DNA from: Candidatus Bipolaricaulis anaerobius | GTDB lineage: Bacteria > Bipolaricaulota > Bipolaricaulia > Bipolaricaulales > Bipolaricaulaceae | DNA length: 64,000 nucleotides | Assembly (NCBI RefSeq): GCF_900465355.1 | Contig: NZ_LS483254.1 | Span: 248,001 to 312,000 of the forward strand | Direction of reading: 5' to 3' | Shown here: one piece after another, positions 35,497-43,802 of the stretch | Layout: every line of letters starts with the position of its first letter | Position numbering within the stretch: position 1 is the stretch's first letter | The notes under the pieces: model-generated | The model's database searches: none | Told to the model about the DNA's origin: nothing | Seen by the model: the letters and a program-made list of their open reading frames with translations, nothing else | Position numbers and translations under genes: made by a program

Positions 35497-36603
35497 TCAC
35501 GCCTCTCGCGTCGGGTAACCGGTGATGAGGAAGTCCTCGCCTACGCGCTCGATCGAAAGGTCACGGACCCGGATCGCCTCGGCCGGGTCAGCGACGCCGT
35601 CCCCGCCCACCGCGGGCACGGCGTCCCGCCCGCCGAGGATCACGGGGGCATAGAAGAACGCGATCTTGTGGACGAGCCCCGCGGAGAGGAACGACCCCGC
35701 CACCTCCGACCCGCCCTCGACGAGGAGCGAGTCCGTCTCCCCCCCCAACCGACGGAGGAGCGCGCCGAGGTCCACCCTGTCCCCCTCCCCCGGTAGCCGC
35801 CACACCTCGGCCCCCCTCGCCCTGAGCTCGGCCTCGGTCTCAGCTGGCATCCGATCGCCGGTTGCGATGACGGTCCTCGCCTCGCCTGACAGGACCTTCG
35901 CTGCCAGAGGAGTCCGCCCCTCGCGGTCGAGGATGACCCGCAACGGCTGGGGCCCCTCCACCTCGCGGACGGTGAGCGAGGGATCATCGACGAGCACGGT
36001 GCCCACCCCAACGAGGATCGCCCCGTACCGCGCCCGCAGCAGATGGACCCGCCGCCGCGACTCGGGCCCGGTGATCCAGCGCGACCTCCCAGTCCGGGTG
36101 GCGATCTTCCCGTCGAGGCTCAGGGCGAGCTTCAGGACGACGAACGGGGTCCGCGTGCGGATCCAGTGAAAGAAGACCTCGTTCAGGCGCTGCGCCTCGT
36201 CGGCCAGGACCCCCTCCACGACCGCGACCCCCGCCTCCCGCAGGCGGACGAGGCCGCGGCCGCTCACGTGCGGGTTGGGATCAGCTGTGGCCACGATCAC
36301 CCGCTTGATCCCAGCCTGGAGGATCGCATCCACGCACGGCGGGGTCTTCTTCCCCGGGAACGCAACGCACGGTTCGAGGTTGAGGTAGAGATCCCCTCCC
36401 CGCGCCCTCGCCCCGGCCTCGAGGAGCGCCACCGCCTCGGCGTGCGGGCCGCCGCACACGGCGTGGTGGCCCTCGGCGATGACCTGGCCATCCTTTACCA
36501 CCACCGCCCCGACGAGCGGGTTGGGGCGGGTCCACCCCGCCCCGAGTTGAGCGAGGTCGAGGGCCCGCCTCATGAACGCTTCGTGCGTCCTGCTCTCGTC
36601 CAT
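35497..36603 (-). CDS. ribD: Riboflavin biosynthesis deaminase/reductase RibD
   Basis: The 368-residue bifunctional enzyme deaminates and reduces the pyrimidine intermediate in riboflavin synthesis. The N-terminal deaminase has the zinc motifs HAEAVALLEAG and the paired Cys of EPCVAFPGKKTPPCVDA, where P-C-x8-C spacing is retained. The reductase begins about residue 145 (PFVVLKLALSLDGKIAT, WITGPESRRRVHLLRARYG) and ends with the VEGG and AFFYAPVILGG blocks. The ATG at 36603 fits the family start; an ATG at 36573 overlapping the rpe stop is an alternative. No other rib gene is nearby. Confidence 0.93.
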   Translation of the reverse strand: MDESRTHEAFMRRALDLAQLGAGWTRPNPLVGAVVVKDGQVIAEGHHAVCGGPHAEAVALLEAGARARGGDLYLNLEPCVAFPGKKTPPCVDAILQAGIKRVIVATADPNPHVSGRGLVRLREAGVAVVEGVLADEAQRLNEVFFHWIRTRTPFVVLKLALSLDGKIATRTGRSRWITGPESRRRVHLLRARYGAILVGVGTVLVDDPSLTVREVEGPQPLRVILDREGRTPLAAKVLSGEARTVIATGDRMPAETEAELRARGAEVWRLPGEGDRVDLGALLRRLGGETDSLLVEGGSEVAGSFLSAGLVHKIAFFYAPVILGGRDAVPAVGGDGVADPAEAIRVRDLSIERVGEDFLITGYPTREA

Positions 36604-37226
36604 AACTCGAGCGCTGCCGCGTGGGGATCGGGCGTCCCGAAGATCGCCGATCCGGCGACGACCACGTCCGCCCCAGCCTCGACCACGTTCCGCACGTTCC
36701 CGGGGCCGATCCCCCCGTCCACGGCGATCTCCACCGCTCGCTCCCCGATCTCCCGGCGCAGAGCCTGAATCCGTCCCACGGCGTCCGGGAGGAACGCCTG
36801 GCCCCCGAACCCGGGCTCGACGCTCATCACGAGGACGAGGTCCACCATTCCGAGGTATGGGAACACCTCCGCGAGCGGCGTTCGCGGGCGGGATGAGATC
36901 CCTACCCTGCACCCGAGGTCTCGGATCGCGCGCAGCGCCTCCTCCGGCGGATCGGCTGCCTCGATGTGGAACGTGATCGAGTCCACCGGGCTGACCTGGA
37001 ACTCCCGCGCGTAGCGGACCGGGTGCTCGATCATGAGGTGGATCGCGAATGGAAGCGAAGTGTGCTTTCGCAGCGCATTCGCGACCGGCGGGCCGAACGT
37101 GAGGTTGGGGACGAAGTGCCCGTCCATCACGTCGAGGTGGAGGAGGTCCACCGCCGGCTCGACCCGCTCCACCTCGCGGGCGAGGCAGGCGCAGTCCGCG
37201 GCGAGGAGCGAGGCGGCGAGCTTCAC
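36570..37226 (-). CDS. rpe: Ribulose-phosphate 3-epimerase
   Basis: The 218-residue TIM barrel interconverts ribulose 5-phosphate and xylulose 5-phosphate. LAASLLAADCACL, LHLDVMDGHFVPNLTFGP with metal-binding residues, FAIHLMIEHP, MSVEPGFGGQAF and EIAVDGGIGPGN are all canonical. The GTG at 37226 overlaps the stop of the upstream peptidase gene as GTGA. Confidence 0.95.
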   Translation of the reverse strand: MKLAASLLAADCACLAREVERVEPAVDLLHLDVMDGHFVPNLTFGPPVANALRKHTSLPFAIHLMIEHPVRYAREFQVSPVDSITFHIEAADPPEEALRAIRDLGCRVGISSRPRTPLAEVFPYLGMVDLVLVMSVEPGFGGQAFLPDAVGRIQALRREIGERAVEIAVDGGIGPGNVRNVVEAGADVVVAGSAIFGTPDPHAAALELWTRAGRTKRS

Positions 37227-37906
37227 CCTTGGCGGCGCCTGGAGATGAGGAGCATGGACAGGAGCTGCAACGCCGCCATCGCCGCCGCGGCGACGTAGGT
37301 CAGGGCAGCCGCAGTGAGGACCTGCTTCACCCCGCCCAGCTCCTCCCGGGTCACGATCCCGCTTGAGCTCAACGCCGCAATTGCCCGCCGCGAGGCGTTG
37401 AACTCGACGGGCAACGTGACGAGGGTGAAAAGTACAGCTGCGGAGAACAAGATGATCCCGATGTTGACAAAGAGCTCCGACTGGAAGAGAAGCCCGATGA
37501 CGAAAAGTGGTAACGCGAGCTGGCTTCCGAAGTTCGCCACGGGGACGATCGTCGAGCGGAGGGCGAGCGGGGCGTAGTCCTGGGCATGTTGGATGGCGTG
37601 GCCTGCCTCGTGAGCGGCCACCCCCACCGCAGCGACGGAGGGCGAGTTGGGGGCGGAGAGCCGCAGGGCCTTGGCACGGGGATCGTAGTGGTCGCCGAGG
37701 GTCCGATTGGTGGTCTCGATCTTGACCCCGCTCACCCCCGCCTCGCGCAGGATCACCTCGGCAACCTGGCCCGCACTGATCCGCCGCTGGAGGGGCACGT
37801 TGATGTATTTCGCGTAGGTGCTCCGCACCCTGTACTGGGCGTAGATCGCGAGGATGAGGGCGGGGAGGAGCACGAACAGCGTCTCCGGGTAAAACAGCCA
37901 CAACAT
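37223..37906 (-). CDS. YugP-type membrane zinc metallopeptidase
   Basis: The 227-residue protein has an N-terminal helix (about 5-23), then the zinc motif HEAGHAIQH at about residue 98, and two to three C-terminal helices. DHYDPRAKALRLS precedes the motif as in the zinc-peptidase-2 family (PF04298). AGGAGG lies seven bases before the ATG. Substrate unknown; membrane-protein quality control is a plausible role. It follows rnpB by 37 bases. Confidence 0.85.
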   Translation of the reverse strand: MLWLFYPETLFVLLPALILAIYAQYRVRSTYAKYINVPLQRRISAGQVAEVILREAGVSGVKIETTNRTLGDHYDPRAKALRLSAPNSPSVAAVGVAAHEAGHAIQHAQDYAPLALRSTIVPVANFGSQLALPLFVIGLLFQSELFVNIGIILFSAAVLFTLVTLPVEFNASRRAIAALSSSGIVTREELGGVKQVLTAAALTYVAAAAMAALQLLSMLLISRRRQG

Positions 37907-37943
37907 GAACTACCTCCTTCGCGTCGAAAGGTGGCCGGGGTAA

Positions 37944-38302
37944 GGGAGAGGGCCGTAGGCCGGATTCTGTCGTGGGGGGCCATTCATCTAGGCGGCCTAC
38001 CCGGAGGCATCGGACGGGCCATCCTCAACCGCCTCCCTATTTGGCCTTGCTCCGGCTGGGGTTTACCGTGCCCGGGCGCCTCACGGTCCCGGCGGTGGGC
38101 TCTTACCCCACCGTTTCACCCTTGCCCGCACCTCCCCCCCACCCTCTCCCCGCAGGGAGAGGGGGATCAGGGGAGACCGTTGGCGGTCTGTTCTCTGTGG
38201 CACTTTCCAGGGGTCGCCCCCTCTCGGGTTGCCCCGAGCAGCCTGCCCGGCGGAGTCCGGACCTTCCTCAGGGTTTCCCCCGCGGCCCCCTGGCCGTCTC
38301 CC
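37944..38302 (-). ncRNA. rnpB: RNase P RNA, type A
   Basis: On the minus strand the ends GGGAGACGGCC and GGCCCTCTCCC form P1 with one mismatch. GAGGAAGGTCCGGACTCC, GTGCCACAGAGAACAGACCGCC-type core sequence (visible at about 38190-38215), GGGTGAAACGGTG and the terminal ACAGAATCCGGCCTA are the conserved blocks of bacterial type A RNA. It is the catalytic subunit that matures tRNA 5' ends. The 5' end coincides with the stop of the upstream TPM gene. Ends are placed from pairing and may be off by a few bases. Confidence 0.93.
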
Positions 38303-39030
38303 TACCGCCGGCTTGCCCTCGTGTACCGACAGCGAGGGCACACCCACAGTATACCCCCGAGCGAGGGCCGCCGCCTGAGGGGGCGCAGGCAGTGGGGACA
38401 GAGGAACGCGCGCGCGGCGAGGATGAGAGCCCCAATCCCGATCAACCCCGCCACCGCGTAGGCCCAAGCCCACGACCGCCGTCCCTCTTGAGGTTCCTGC
38501 CGCCCCGTCGTGAGGAGGGAGAGCAAGCCCGCGGCGAGGTTCTCTACAGCCACCGCTGGCTGGGCGCGGTTCGCTGTGACCCGCGCCTCCGCGAGGAGGT
38601 CCTCCCACTCCGGCTGGGGGAGGAGGGGACCTACCCTCTCCCCGGCACGGGCTGCGACCTGCCACCTCCGATCCTCTCCCCGCAGGAACACGACGAGGAG
38701 GGCATCCTTTGGGAGCCCCCACGCGGAGAAGATCGCCCGCGCGTAGAGATCGATGTCCCCGAACGGATCGTGCCAACTCGCGAGGTAGACGAGCGACACC
38801 CCGCGTTCCTTGAGGGAACCGATGAGGTGCTCCAGCTGCTCGCGATCCGCCCGCTCGAGGGTCTGGCCGTAGTCGTTGATCGCGCCGACCGGTTCGGGCA
38901 GAGGCTCGGCCGCTGCTAGGACGGAGGCAAGTAAAGGAACCGCGAACAGTGCTCGCAGGTCACGACCTCCCGCTCGGACTTCACCTTCTCCACCGTGGTC
39001 TCGACGAGGCGGAGGTGGCACCCGCCGCAC
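38302..39030 (-). CDS. TPM-domain protein with C-terminal zinc ribbon
   Basis: The frame encodes an N-terminal secretion/anchor segment (ALFAVPLLASVLAAAEP), a TPM domain (DYGQTLERADREQLEHLIGS, LVVFLRGEDRRWQVAARAG), a helix near 195-215 and a C-terminal CPHCLRPLRRRP...CPRC zinc ribbon. TPM proteins are membrane-linked, often with unknown or photosystem-repair roles. The start is unresolved: the GTG at 39030 lies inside the upstream gene and gives a 242-residue product, but the signal-like segment begins some 30 codons later with no ATG/GTG. The 3' end contains the rnpB promoter. Confidence 0.7.
   Translation of the reverse strand: MRRVPPPPRRDHGGEGEVRAGGRDLRALFAVPLLASVLAAAEPLPEPVGAINDYGQTLERADREQLEHLIGSLKERGVSLVYLASWHDPFGDIDLYARAIFSAWGLPKDALLVVFLRGEDRRWQVAARAGERVGPLLPQPEWEDLLAEARVTANRAQPAVAVENLAAGLLSLLTTGRQEPQEGRRSWAWAYAVAGLIGIGALILAARAFLCPHCLRPLRRRPSLGGILWVCPRCRYTRASRR
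38348..38353 (-). promoter_or_regulatory. Putative rnpB -10 box (TATACT) inside the TPM gene
   Basis: TATACT on the minus strand lies about 45 bases before the mature RNase P RNA end, within codons of the TPM zinc ribbon. The predicted precursor segment contains an 8-base-pair hairpin (TGCCCTCG with CGAGGGCA). No strong -35 box was identified. Confidence 0.45.
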
Positions 39031-39623
39031 ATCCCTCCCACCACCGGCACCACCGGGCTCCCCCCGCTTCCCAGAAGCCGTTCGTAGTGCCCGCGGAGAC
39101 GTAGGGGGACGCGCTGGAAGATCTCGTCGCGCCTGACGCGGAGGGCATCCTGCTCCGCCAGGATCGTGGCCCGCCGCCGGGCGAGCGCACCGAGTTCCTC
39201 CTCGAGCTCCCGCCGCCGCCCCTCGTGCGCGATCGCCTCCTCCCGTAGCTTTCCCTCGTCGGCGTCCGCTTCCGCCATCAGCTGGAGCGCCTCATCGGCC
39301 AGGGTGTCGAGCTGCCCGCGGAGGAAGGTCACCTGCTCCCGCAGGTGCTCCATCTCCTTGTAGGGGATGATGTCGTGGTCGAGCTTGTGCTGGTAGGTGC
39401 GGATCTTCTCGTCGGTGGAATCCACCTCGCCTGACTTGGCGAGGGCGGAGAGCCGGAGGGCGCGATGGCCCTCCTGGCGGCGACGGAACGCTTCCTCCTC
39501 GCTAGCGAGGAGGGTCCGGAGCCGTGCCTCCTCCCTCTCGAGGTCGGCCAGGCGCCCCGCGAGCGTGCGCAGGCTCGCATCGGCCTCGGCGAGGGAGAGG
39601 AGCTGGGCGAGGGACTCGTTCAT
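38916..39623 (-). CDS. Coiled-coil zinc-ribbon protein (DUF164/zf-RING_7 family)
   Basis: The 235-residue protein is a long helical coiled coil to about residue 180, followed by a four-cysteine ribbon (GGMCGGCHLRLV and VTCEHCSRFLYL). This matches the bacterial family including chlamydial CdsZ. The function in free-living bacteria is not settled; nucleic-acid binding is suggested. It overlaps nif3 as ATGA, and this gene pair is conserved in many phyla. Confidence 0.85.
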   Translation of the reverse strand: MNESLAQLLSLAEADASLRTLAGRLADLEREEARLRTLLASEEEAFRRRQEGHRALRLSALAKSGEVDSTDEKIRTYQHKLDHDIIPYKEMEHLREQVTFLRGQLDTLADEALQLMAEADADEGKLREEAIAHEGRRRELEEELGALARRRATILAEQDALRVRRDEIFQRVPLRLRGHYERLLGSGGSPVVPVVGGMCGGCHLRLVETTVEKVKSEREVVTCEHCSRFLYLPPS

Positions 39624-40681
39624 CGCTCCATCACCACCAGGTCCGGAAAACGCTCGCGGAGGAGTCGCCCCACGTGGCCCACGAACGGTTGCTCCGTCTC
39701 CTGGTGGCCGAACGCGACTGCGGTGAGGCCGGATTCGGAGGCATCGCTTCCGTCGTGATAGCCGATCTCGCCCGTGAGGAAGAGGTCAGCGCCCGCGGCC
39801 AACGCGTCCTCCCACAGGCTCCCTCCGCTTCCCCCGCACAGGGCGACCCGCCGTACCTCCCGCTCCAGGTCCCCGTACACGGCGTGCGGCTCGACCCCCC
39901 CCAGCGCGCGGCCGAACCGGGAGACGACGTCGGAACCCGAGGCCGGTTGCGGTAGATTCCCCACCCTGCCCAGTCCATGCCGGGGAGACGGGTTCTCCAG
40001 GGGGTACACGTCGTAGGCTACCTCCTCGTAGGGATGGGCCCCCTTCATTGCGGCGAGGGCGGCGGGGAGCCGGTCGGAGGGGACCACCGTCTCCAGCCGC
40101 ACCTCGTCGGCCCGCTCCTCCCGCCCCGCTTCCCCGAGGTAGGGATGCGATCCCGCCCGCGGGAGGAACGTGCCGATCCCAGGGGCACGGAACGAGCAGT
40201 GGCCATAGAGCCCGATCTCCCCCGCTCCTGCCCCGAACAGGGCCTCCGCCACCCGGTCCTCGTGCCCGCGGGGCACGAACACGGCGAGCTTGACGAGCCT
40301 CCCCCGGGAGACGAGGGGCCGCAGGGAGACAAGGCCGAGGGCCCCGGCCAGGGCCTCGCCGAGCCCTCCCCAGGCGATGTCGTAGGGGGTGTGCACGGAA
40401 TAGCAGGCCGTCCCCGAGCGGACGAGGAGCAGGAGCTTTTCCCCGCGGGGCGTCCCGGGGAGGAGGCGGTCGAGGGGGCGGAAGAGGAGCGGATGGTGCG
40501 TCACGACGAGGTCCACGCAGGACAGGTCGCGCGCGACGTCGAGGCTGAGGTCGAGGGCGACCACGGCCCGTCGGCACGGCCCCGCGAGCGGCCCCACCTG
40601 GAGCCCGGACCGATCCCAGTCCTCCGCGAGCGCTGGTGGGAAGAGCTCGTCGAGGAAGGCCACCACGTCCTGGCGATCCAT
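39620..40681 (-). CDS. Nif3-like dinuclear-metal-centre protein (YqfO type)
   Basis: The 353-residue protein has VTHHPLLFRPLDRLLPG and SVHTPYDIAWGGLGEALA with metal ligands in the N-terminal half, a central PII/CutA-like insertion (about 135-235), and LTGEIGYHDGSDASE plus FGHQETEQPF near the end. It is annotated in databases as Nif3-like or GTP cyclohydrolase type 2; its function is uncertain. The ATG at 40681 follows a TACACT box by nine bases, so it may be leaderless. Confidence 0.88.
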   Translation of the reverse strand: MDRQDVVAFLDELFPPALAEDWDRSGLQVGPLAGPCRRAVVALDLSLDVARDLSCVDLVVTHHPLLFRPLDRLLPGTPRGEKLLLLVRSGTACYSVHTPYDIAWGGLGEALAGALGLVSLRPLVSRGRLVKLAVFVPRGHEDRVAEALFGAGAGEIGLYGHCSFRAPGIGTFLPRAGSHPYLGEAGREERADEVRLETVVPSDRLPAALAAMKGAHPYEEVAYDVYPLENPSPRHGLGRVGNLPQPASGSDVVSRFGRALGGVEPHAVYGDLEREVRRVALCGGSGGSLWEDALAAGADLFLTGEIGYHDGSDASESGLTAVAFGHQETEQPFVGHVGRLLRERFPDLVVMER

Positions 40682-40690
40682 GTCGGGGCG

Positions 40691-40737
40691 AGTGTAGCGG
40701 CCCGGTCGCTTGCCAGGCAAGGAACAGCGGCTACCAT
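40691..40737. promoter_or_regulatory. Back-to-back divergent promoters sharing a palindromic -35 element
   Basis: TTGCCAGGCAA at 40710-40720 is an 11-base palindrome. Its left part TTGCCA is 16 bases from TACCAT (40732-40737) for the plus-strand DUF763 gene, and its complement reads TTGCCT, 18 bases from TACACT (40691-40696) for minus-strand nif3. The -10 boxes end eight and nine bases before the respective start codons, so both messages would be leaderless or nearly so, and only one polymerase could bind at a time. Confidence 0.55.
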
Positions 40738-40745
40738 GGCCGCCG

Positions 40746-41864
40746 ATGGCGGGACACACAGGGACCGCGGACCTTCCCCTCCACGAGGGCCATGCCCCGC
40801 GGTGGTTGTTTGCGCGGATGGTCCTCCTGGCGCGGGAGATCGTCCTCGCCCTCGCCGATGAGTTCGGGACAGAAGGGGTGCTGGCCCGGCTCTCTGACCC
40901 CCGCTGGTTTCAAGCGTTGGGGTCCCTCCTCGGGTTCGACTGGCACTCGAGCGGCCTCACCACGACCACCTGCGGGGCGGTGAAGGAGGCGCTGCGCGCG
41001 GTGGGGGACGAGATCGGCCTGTACGGAGCAGGGGGCAAGGGGGCTGCCTCGCGGCGAACGCCGCTGGAGATTGCGGAGGCCGCGCCACGGCTCGCCGTCG
41101 AGCCAGGGCCGCTCGCCGACGCGTCGCGGATGGCGGCCAAGGTGGACTCCGCTGCCCTCCAGGATGGGTTTCAGATCTACCACCATGCGTTCTTCTTCGA
41201 TCGGGCAGGGCGGTGGTGTGTCGTCCAGCAGGGGATGAGCGAGAAGACGGGCCTGGCCCGCCGCTACCACTGGTTCTCCGAGGCCGTTGCGGACTTCGTG
41301 TGCGAGCCCCACGCCGGGATCGTGGGACCGCGGTCCGATCTCGTCCTGAACCTCGTGGCGCGGGAAGCCGATGGGTTGCGGAGGGCAATCCCCGAGGTCG
41401 CCCGCGAGCCGCCGGAGCGGTTGGTGAGCGAACTCTCGCGCTTGCAGGCCCTGACCCTCCCCCGTCGGCACGCCCTCCTCGTCTCCGATCTCGACCCCCA
41501 GCGGCTGCGCACGGTGTTCCTCTCCTCCTATGCGAGCGAGGCGACGGACTTTGCGGGGCTCCTCCGCACCCGGGGGGTGGGGGCGAAGGGCCTGCGGGCC
41601 CTCGCCCTGCTGGCCGAGCTTCTCTACGGCACCCCCGTCTCGTTCCGCGATCCGGCCCGGTTCGCCTATGCCCACGGCGGGAAGGATGGGATCCTCTACC
41701 CGGTGGACCGGGAGACCTACGATCGAACGATCGGGATCCTCCGCCGGGCAGTGGAACGGGCGCGGTTGGGGGAACGGGAAGAGCTCGCCACGCTACGGCG
41801 GTTGGCGTCGGTTGAACCGGCCTTCATTCGGTGGCCCCCTGGGCGGCCACCGGGACGCGGATGA
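40746..41864 (+). CDS. DUF763 family protein
   Basis: The 372-residue protein matches DUF763 (PF05559): TADLPLHEGHAPRWLFARMV at the start, TTTTCGAVKEALR, DSAALQDGFQIYHHAFFF, VVQQGMSEKTGLARRYHW and a late helical part with GAKGLRALALLAEL. The family is found in archaea and thermophilic bacteria and may belong to the HhH/DNA-repair sphere, but function is not established. The ATG at 40746 sits eight bases after a TACCAT box. The last 41 bases overlap the convergent MATE gene. Confidence 0.85.
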   Translation: MAGHTGTADLPLHEGHAPRWLFARMVLLAREIVLALADEFGTEGVLARLSDPRWFQALGSLLGFDWHSSGLTTTTCGAVKEALRAVGDEIGLYGAGGKGAASRRTPLEIAEAAPRLAVEPGPLADASRMAAKVDSAALQDGFQIYHHAFFFDRAGRWCVVQQGMSEKTGLARRYHWFSEAVADFVCEPHAGIVGPRSDLVLNLVAREADGLRRAIPEVAREPPERLVSELSRLQALTLPRRHALLVSDLDPQRLRTVFLSSYASEATDFAGLLRTRGVGAKGLRALALLAELLYGTPVSFRDPARFAYAHGGKDGILYPVDRETYDRTIGILRRAVERARLGEREELATLRRLASVEPAFIRWPPGRPPGRG

Positions 41865-43215
41865 CCTTCTTCTTCCACGTCCCGCGCCCGAGCCACAGGA
41901 CGAGGGCGATCCCCGCCAGGAAGTTGCTGAGGGCCATCCCCGCCCACATCCCCGTCGTCCCGAACCCCAGTGGATAGGCAAGGGCCCAGGACAAAAAGAC
42001 CCGCAACACCCACAGCCGGACGATGGACATCACCATCGGCGGCACGGTGTGGCCCGAGCCGCGGAACGTGGCCGCCGCTCCATCGAACAGGCCGAAGAAC
42101 GGGATCGAGGTCCCGAACACGGCGATGAACCAACTGCCCTCCCGGATCACGTCGGGGTCGGCCACGAACACGCTGAATAGCGGGCGGCGCAGGAAGAAGG
42201 CCAGGCAGTACACCCCGATCAGGGAGAGGAACGTGGCGGTGATCCCCCGGCGGGCGATCGTCTCCGCCCGCTCGGTCTGATCGGCCCCCAGGTTCTGGCC
42301 GATCATCGCCACGAGGGCGTTCGCCGCTCCCAAGCTGATCACATTGACGAGGTTGATGAACCGGTTCCCCACAGTGTAGGAGGCCACGACCGCCGTCCCG
42401 AACCCGGACACGAGCCCCATCATCACCACGAACCCGAGCGAGCTGCTCGTCTGATCGAGGACGTTGGGGAGGCCCACCCGGAGGATGGGGAGGAGCCGCG
42501 CGCGGCGGGGCCGGAGATTCCTAAAGTGGACCCGTAGCCCTGCTCGGCCGGAGAAGAGGATCGTCAGTCCGACCACGGCGATGAGAACGCGCGAGAGGAC
42601 GGTCGCAAGCGCCGCGCCGGCTACCCCCCACTCCGGGAAGGGCCCCCAGCCGAAGATGAGGAGCGGGTCGAGCACTGCATTCAGAAGGAGTGAGGAGACG
42701 TGTAGGTACATCATGAGGCGGGTGTTCCCCAACCCCACCATGAGGCCGCCGAACGCCTGGGCAAGGAACATGAACGGGAGCCCTGCGCACTCGATCCGGA
42801 GGTAGAGGAGCGCCAGAGGAAAGAGATCCTCCGGCGCACGGATGAGACGCAGCACCGCGGGGGCAGCCGCGAACCCGGTTGCTCCGAGGACGACCGATGC
42901 CAGGGCAAGGAAGCCTAGGATTTGTCCGGCTGACTCCTCTGCTCCCTTCTGATCGTGGGCCCCGTAATGCTGGGCTACGAACGCCGTCCCGGCAGCCTGG
43001 AATCCGCCGGCGAACGACATGAAGAAGAACAGGATCGGCCAGGCCATCCCCGGTGCGGCCATCGCTGCCGTGCTCAACTTCCCGAGCCAGAACGCATCCA
43101 CGAGGTTGTACAGCGCCTGTACGGCCCCGGTGAGCATCGCCGGCCAGGCCAGGAGGAGCATCGTCGGGAGGATGGGCCCCTTCAGGATTTTCTCGCGCAC
43201 GTACCTTGGGTTCAT
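41824..43215 (-). CDS. MATE-family efflux transporter (copy 2)
   Basis: The 463-residue membrane protein has twelve predicted helices in two repeats. ALYNLVDAFWLGKLS, VAQHYGAHDQKG and GQNLGADQTERA are MATE signatures, and the C-terminal VRLWVLRVFLSWALAYP closely parallels VRLWVLRIPLSYLFGFT of the copy at 32706-34112, so the two are paralogues. The ATG at 43215 is the family start; the frame is open upstream into intergenic DNA. A TATACT box lies 14 bases before it. Confidence 0.88.
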   Translation of the reverse strand: MNPRYVREKILKGPILPTMLLLAWPAMLTGAVQALYNLVDAFWLGKLSTAAMAAPGMAWPILFFFMSFAGGFQAAGTAFVAQHYGAHDQKGAEESAGQILGFLALASVVLGATGFAAAPAVLRLIRAPEDLFPLALLYLRIECAGLPFMFLAQAFGGLMVGLGNTRLMMYLHVSSLLLNAVLDPLLIFGWGPFPEWGVAGAALATVLSRVLIAVVGLTILFSGRAGLRVHFRNLRPRRARLLPILRVGLPNVLDQTSSSLGFVVMMGLVSGFGTAVVASYTVGNRFINLVNVISLGAANALVAMIGQNLGADQTERAETIARRGITATFLSLIGVYCLAFFLRRPLFSVFVADPDVIREGSWFIAVFGTSIPFFGLFDGAAATFRGSGHTVPPMVMSIVRLWVLRVFLSWALAYPLGFGTTGMWAGMALSNFLAGIALVLWLGRGTWKKKVIRVPVAAQGATE

Positions 43216-43229
43216 CGGCTGAAGGAGGA

Positions 43230-43235
43230 AGTATA
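43230..43235 (-). promoter_or_regulatory. -10 box (TATACT) of the second MATE gene
   Basis: TATACT on the minus strand ends 14 bases before the ATG, predicting a leader of about seven bases. There is no ribosome binding site between them, and no clear -35 box. Confidence 0.45.
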
Positions 43236-43718
43236 CACGACGGAACAGGGGAAGGAAACCGACTATTCTTGGTGCGCCCGGAGATCGTCGCCAGGCAGAG
43301 GCCATGGGGAGAAGGCAGTTGGAGGCAGGTGGTGCTCCTCTTAGGCGAGCTCGGCGGCATGGGAAGGAGAAAGGCGGCTGAGTGGAGCTCTCGCACCTGG
43401 GGAGAGATCCGCAGCGAGAATGGCCTTCTAGTAGGGAGCTGGTTGGGTGCACTACTAGAACCTGGTCTGGCCTCACTATGGGGCGGGGATGGACGGGAAT
43501 CCCTCGCTCTGGAAACTGCGGAAGCTTGGATGCGATCTAGGTGAGGACTCCATGCTATTTCCACCCCTGATAGTGGGCAAGGTCAGTGCCGACAGAACAG
43601 GTTGGGGTGGTAACGACCTCCTGGCCCACTACACGAAACGCCTCAACCGCGTGCCAAGGCGAGGATGCTCTCGGGTGGCCACGGTCCACCGGGATGGAGC
43701 GGAGGTCGGAGCGGTGGC
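43236..43718. other. Non-coding gap between divergent genes, with an inverted repeat
   Basis: About 480 bases carry no frame with family resemblance on either strand. The only clear structure is a perfect 9-base inverted repeat, TTCTAGTAG at 43426-43434 and CTACTAGAA at 43452-43460, with a 17-base spacer. It is AT-richer than its surroundings and could be a hairpin or a regulator site. Such a long gap is exceptional in this tightly packed window. Confidence 0.6.
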
Positions 43719-43755
43719 TTGACGCTTGGCATTCTATAGCGTATACTGTTGGCAT
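43719..43755 (+). promoter_or_regulatory. Strong promoter of the redox operon with a direct repeat
   Basis: TTGACG at 43719-43724 and TATACT at 43742-43747 are exactly 17 bases apart, the best promoter in the window. TTGGCAT occurs twice, at 43726-43732 in the spacer and 43749-43755 at the start site, 23 bases apart and flanking the -10 box. Two same-face copies placed this way could bind a repressor. A leader of about 48 bases with AGGAGGTGG precedes the first gene. Confidence 0.75.
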
Positions 43756-43802
43756 AGCGTCTGGCGGGCGTTGCTCTCGACGGACGCGTCAGGAGGTGGA
43801 AC

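Noticed and set aside
38140-38170. Hairpin resembling a terminator
   Set aside because: It is an internal helix of RNase P RNA rather than a separate signal.
43206-43544. A 112-codon frame in the gap between the second MATE gene and the redox operon
   Set aside because: Composition is random-looking, there is no ribosome binding site with a plausible start, and it overlaps the MATE promoter.
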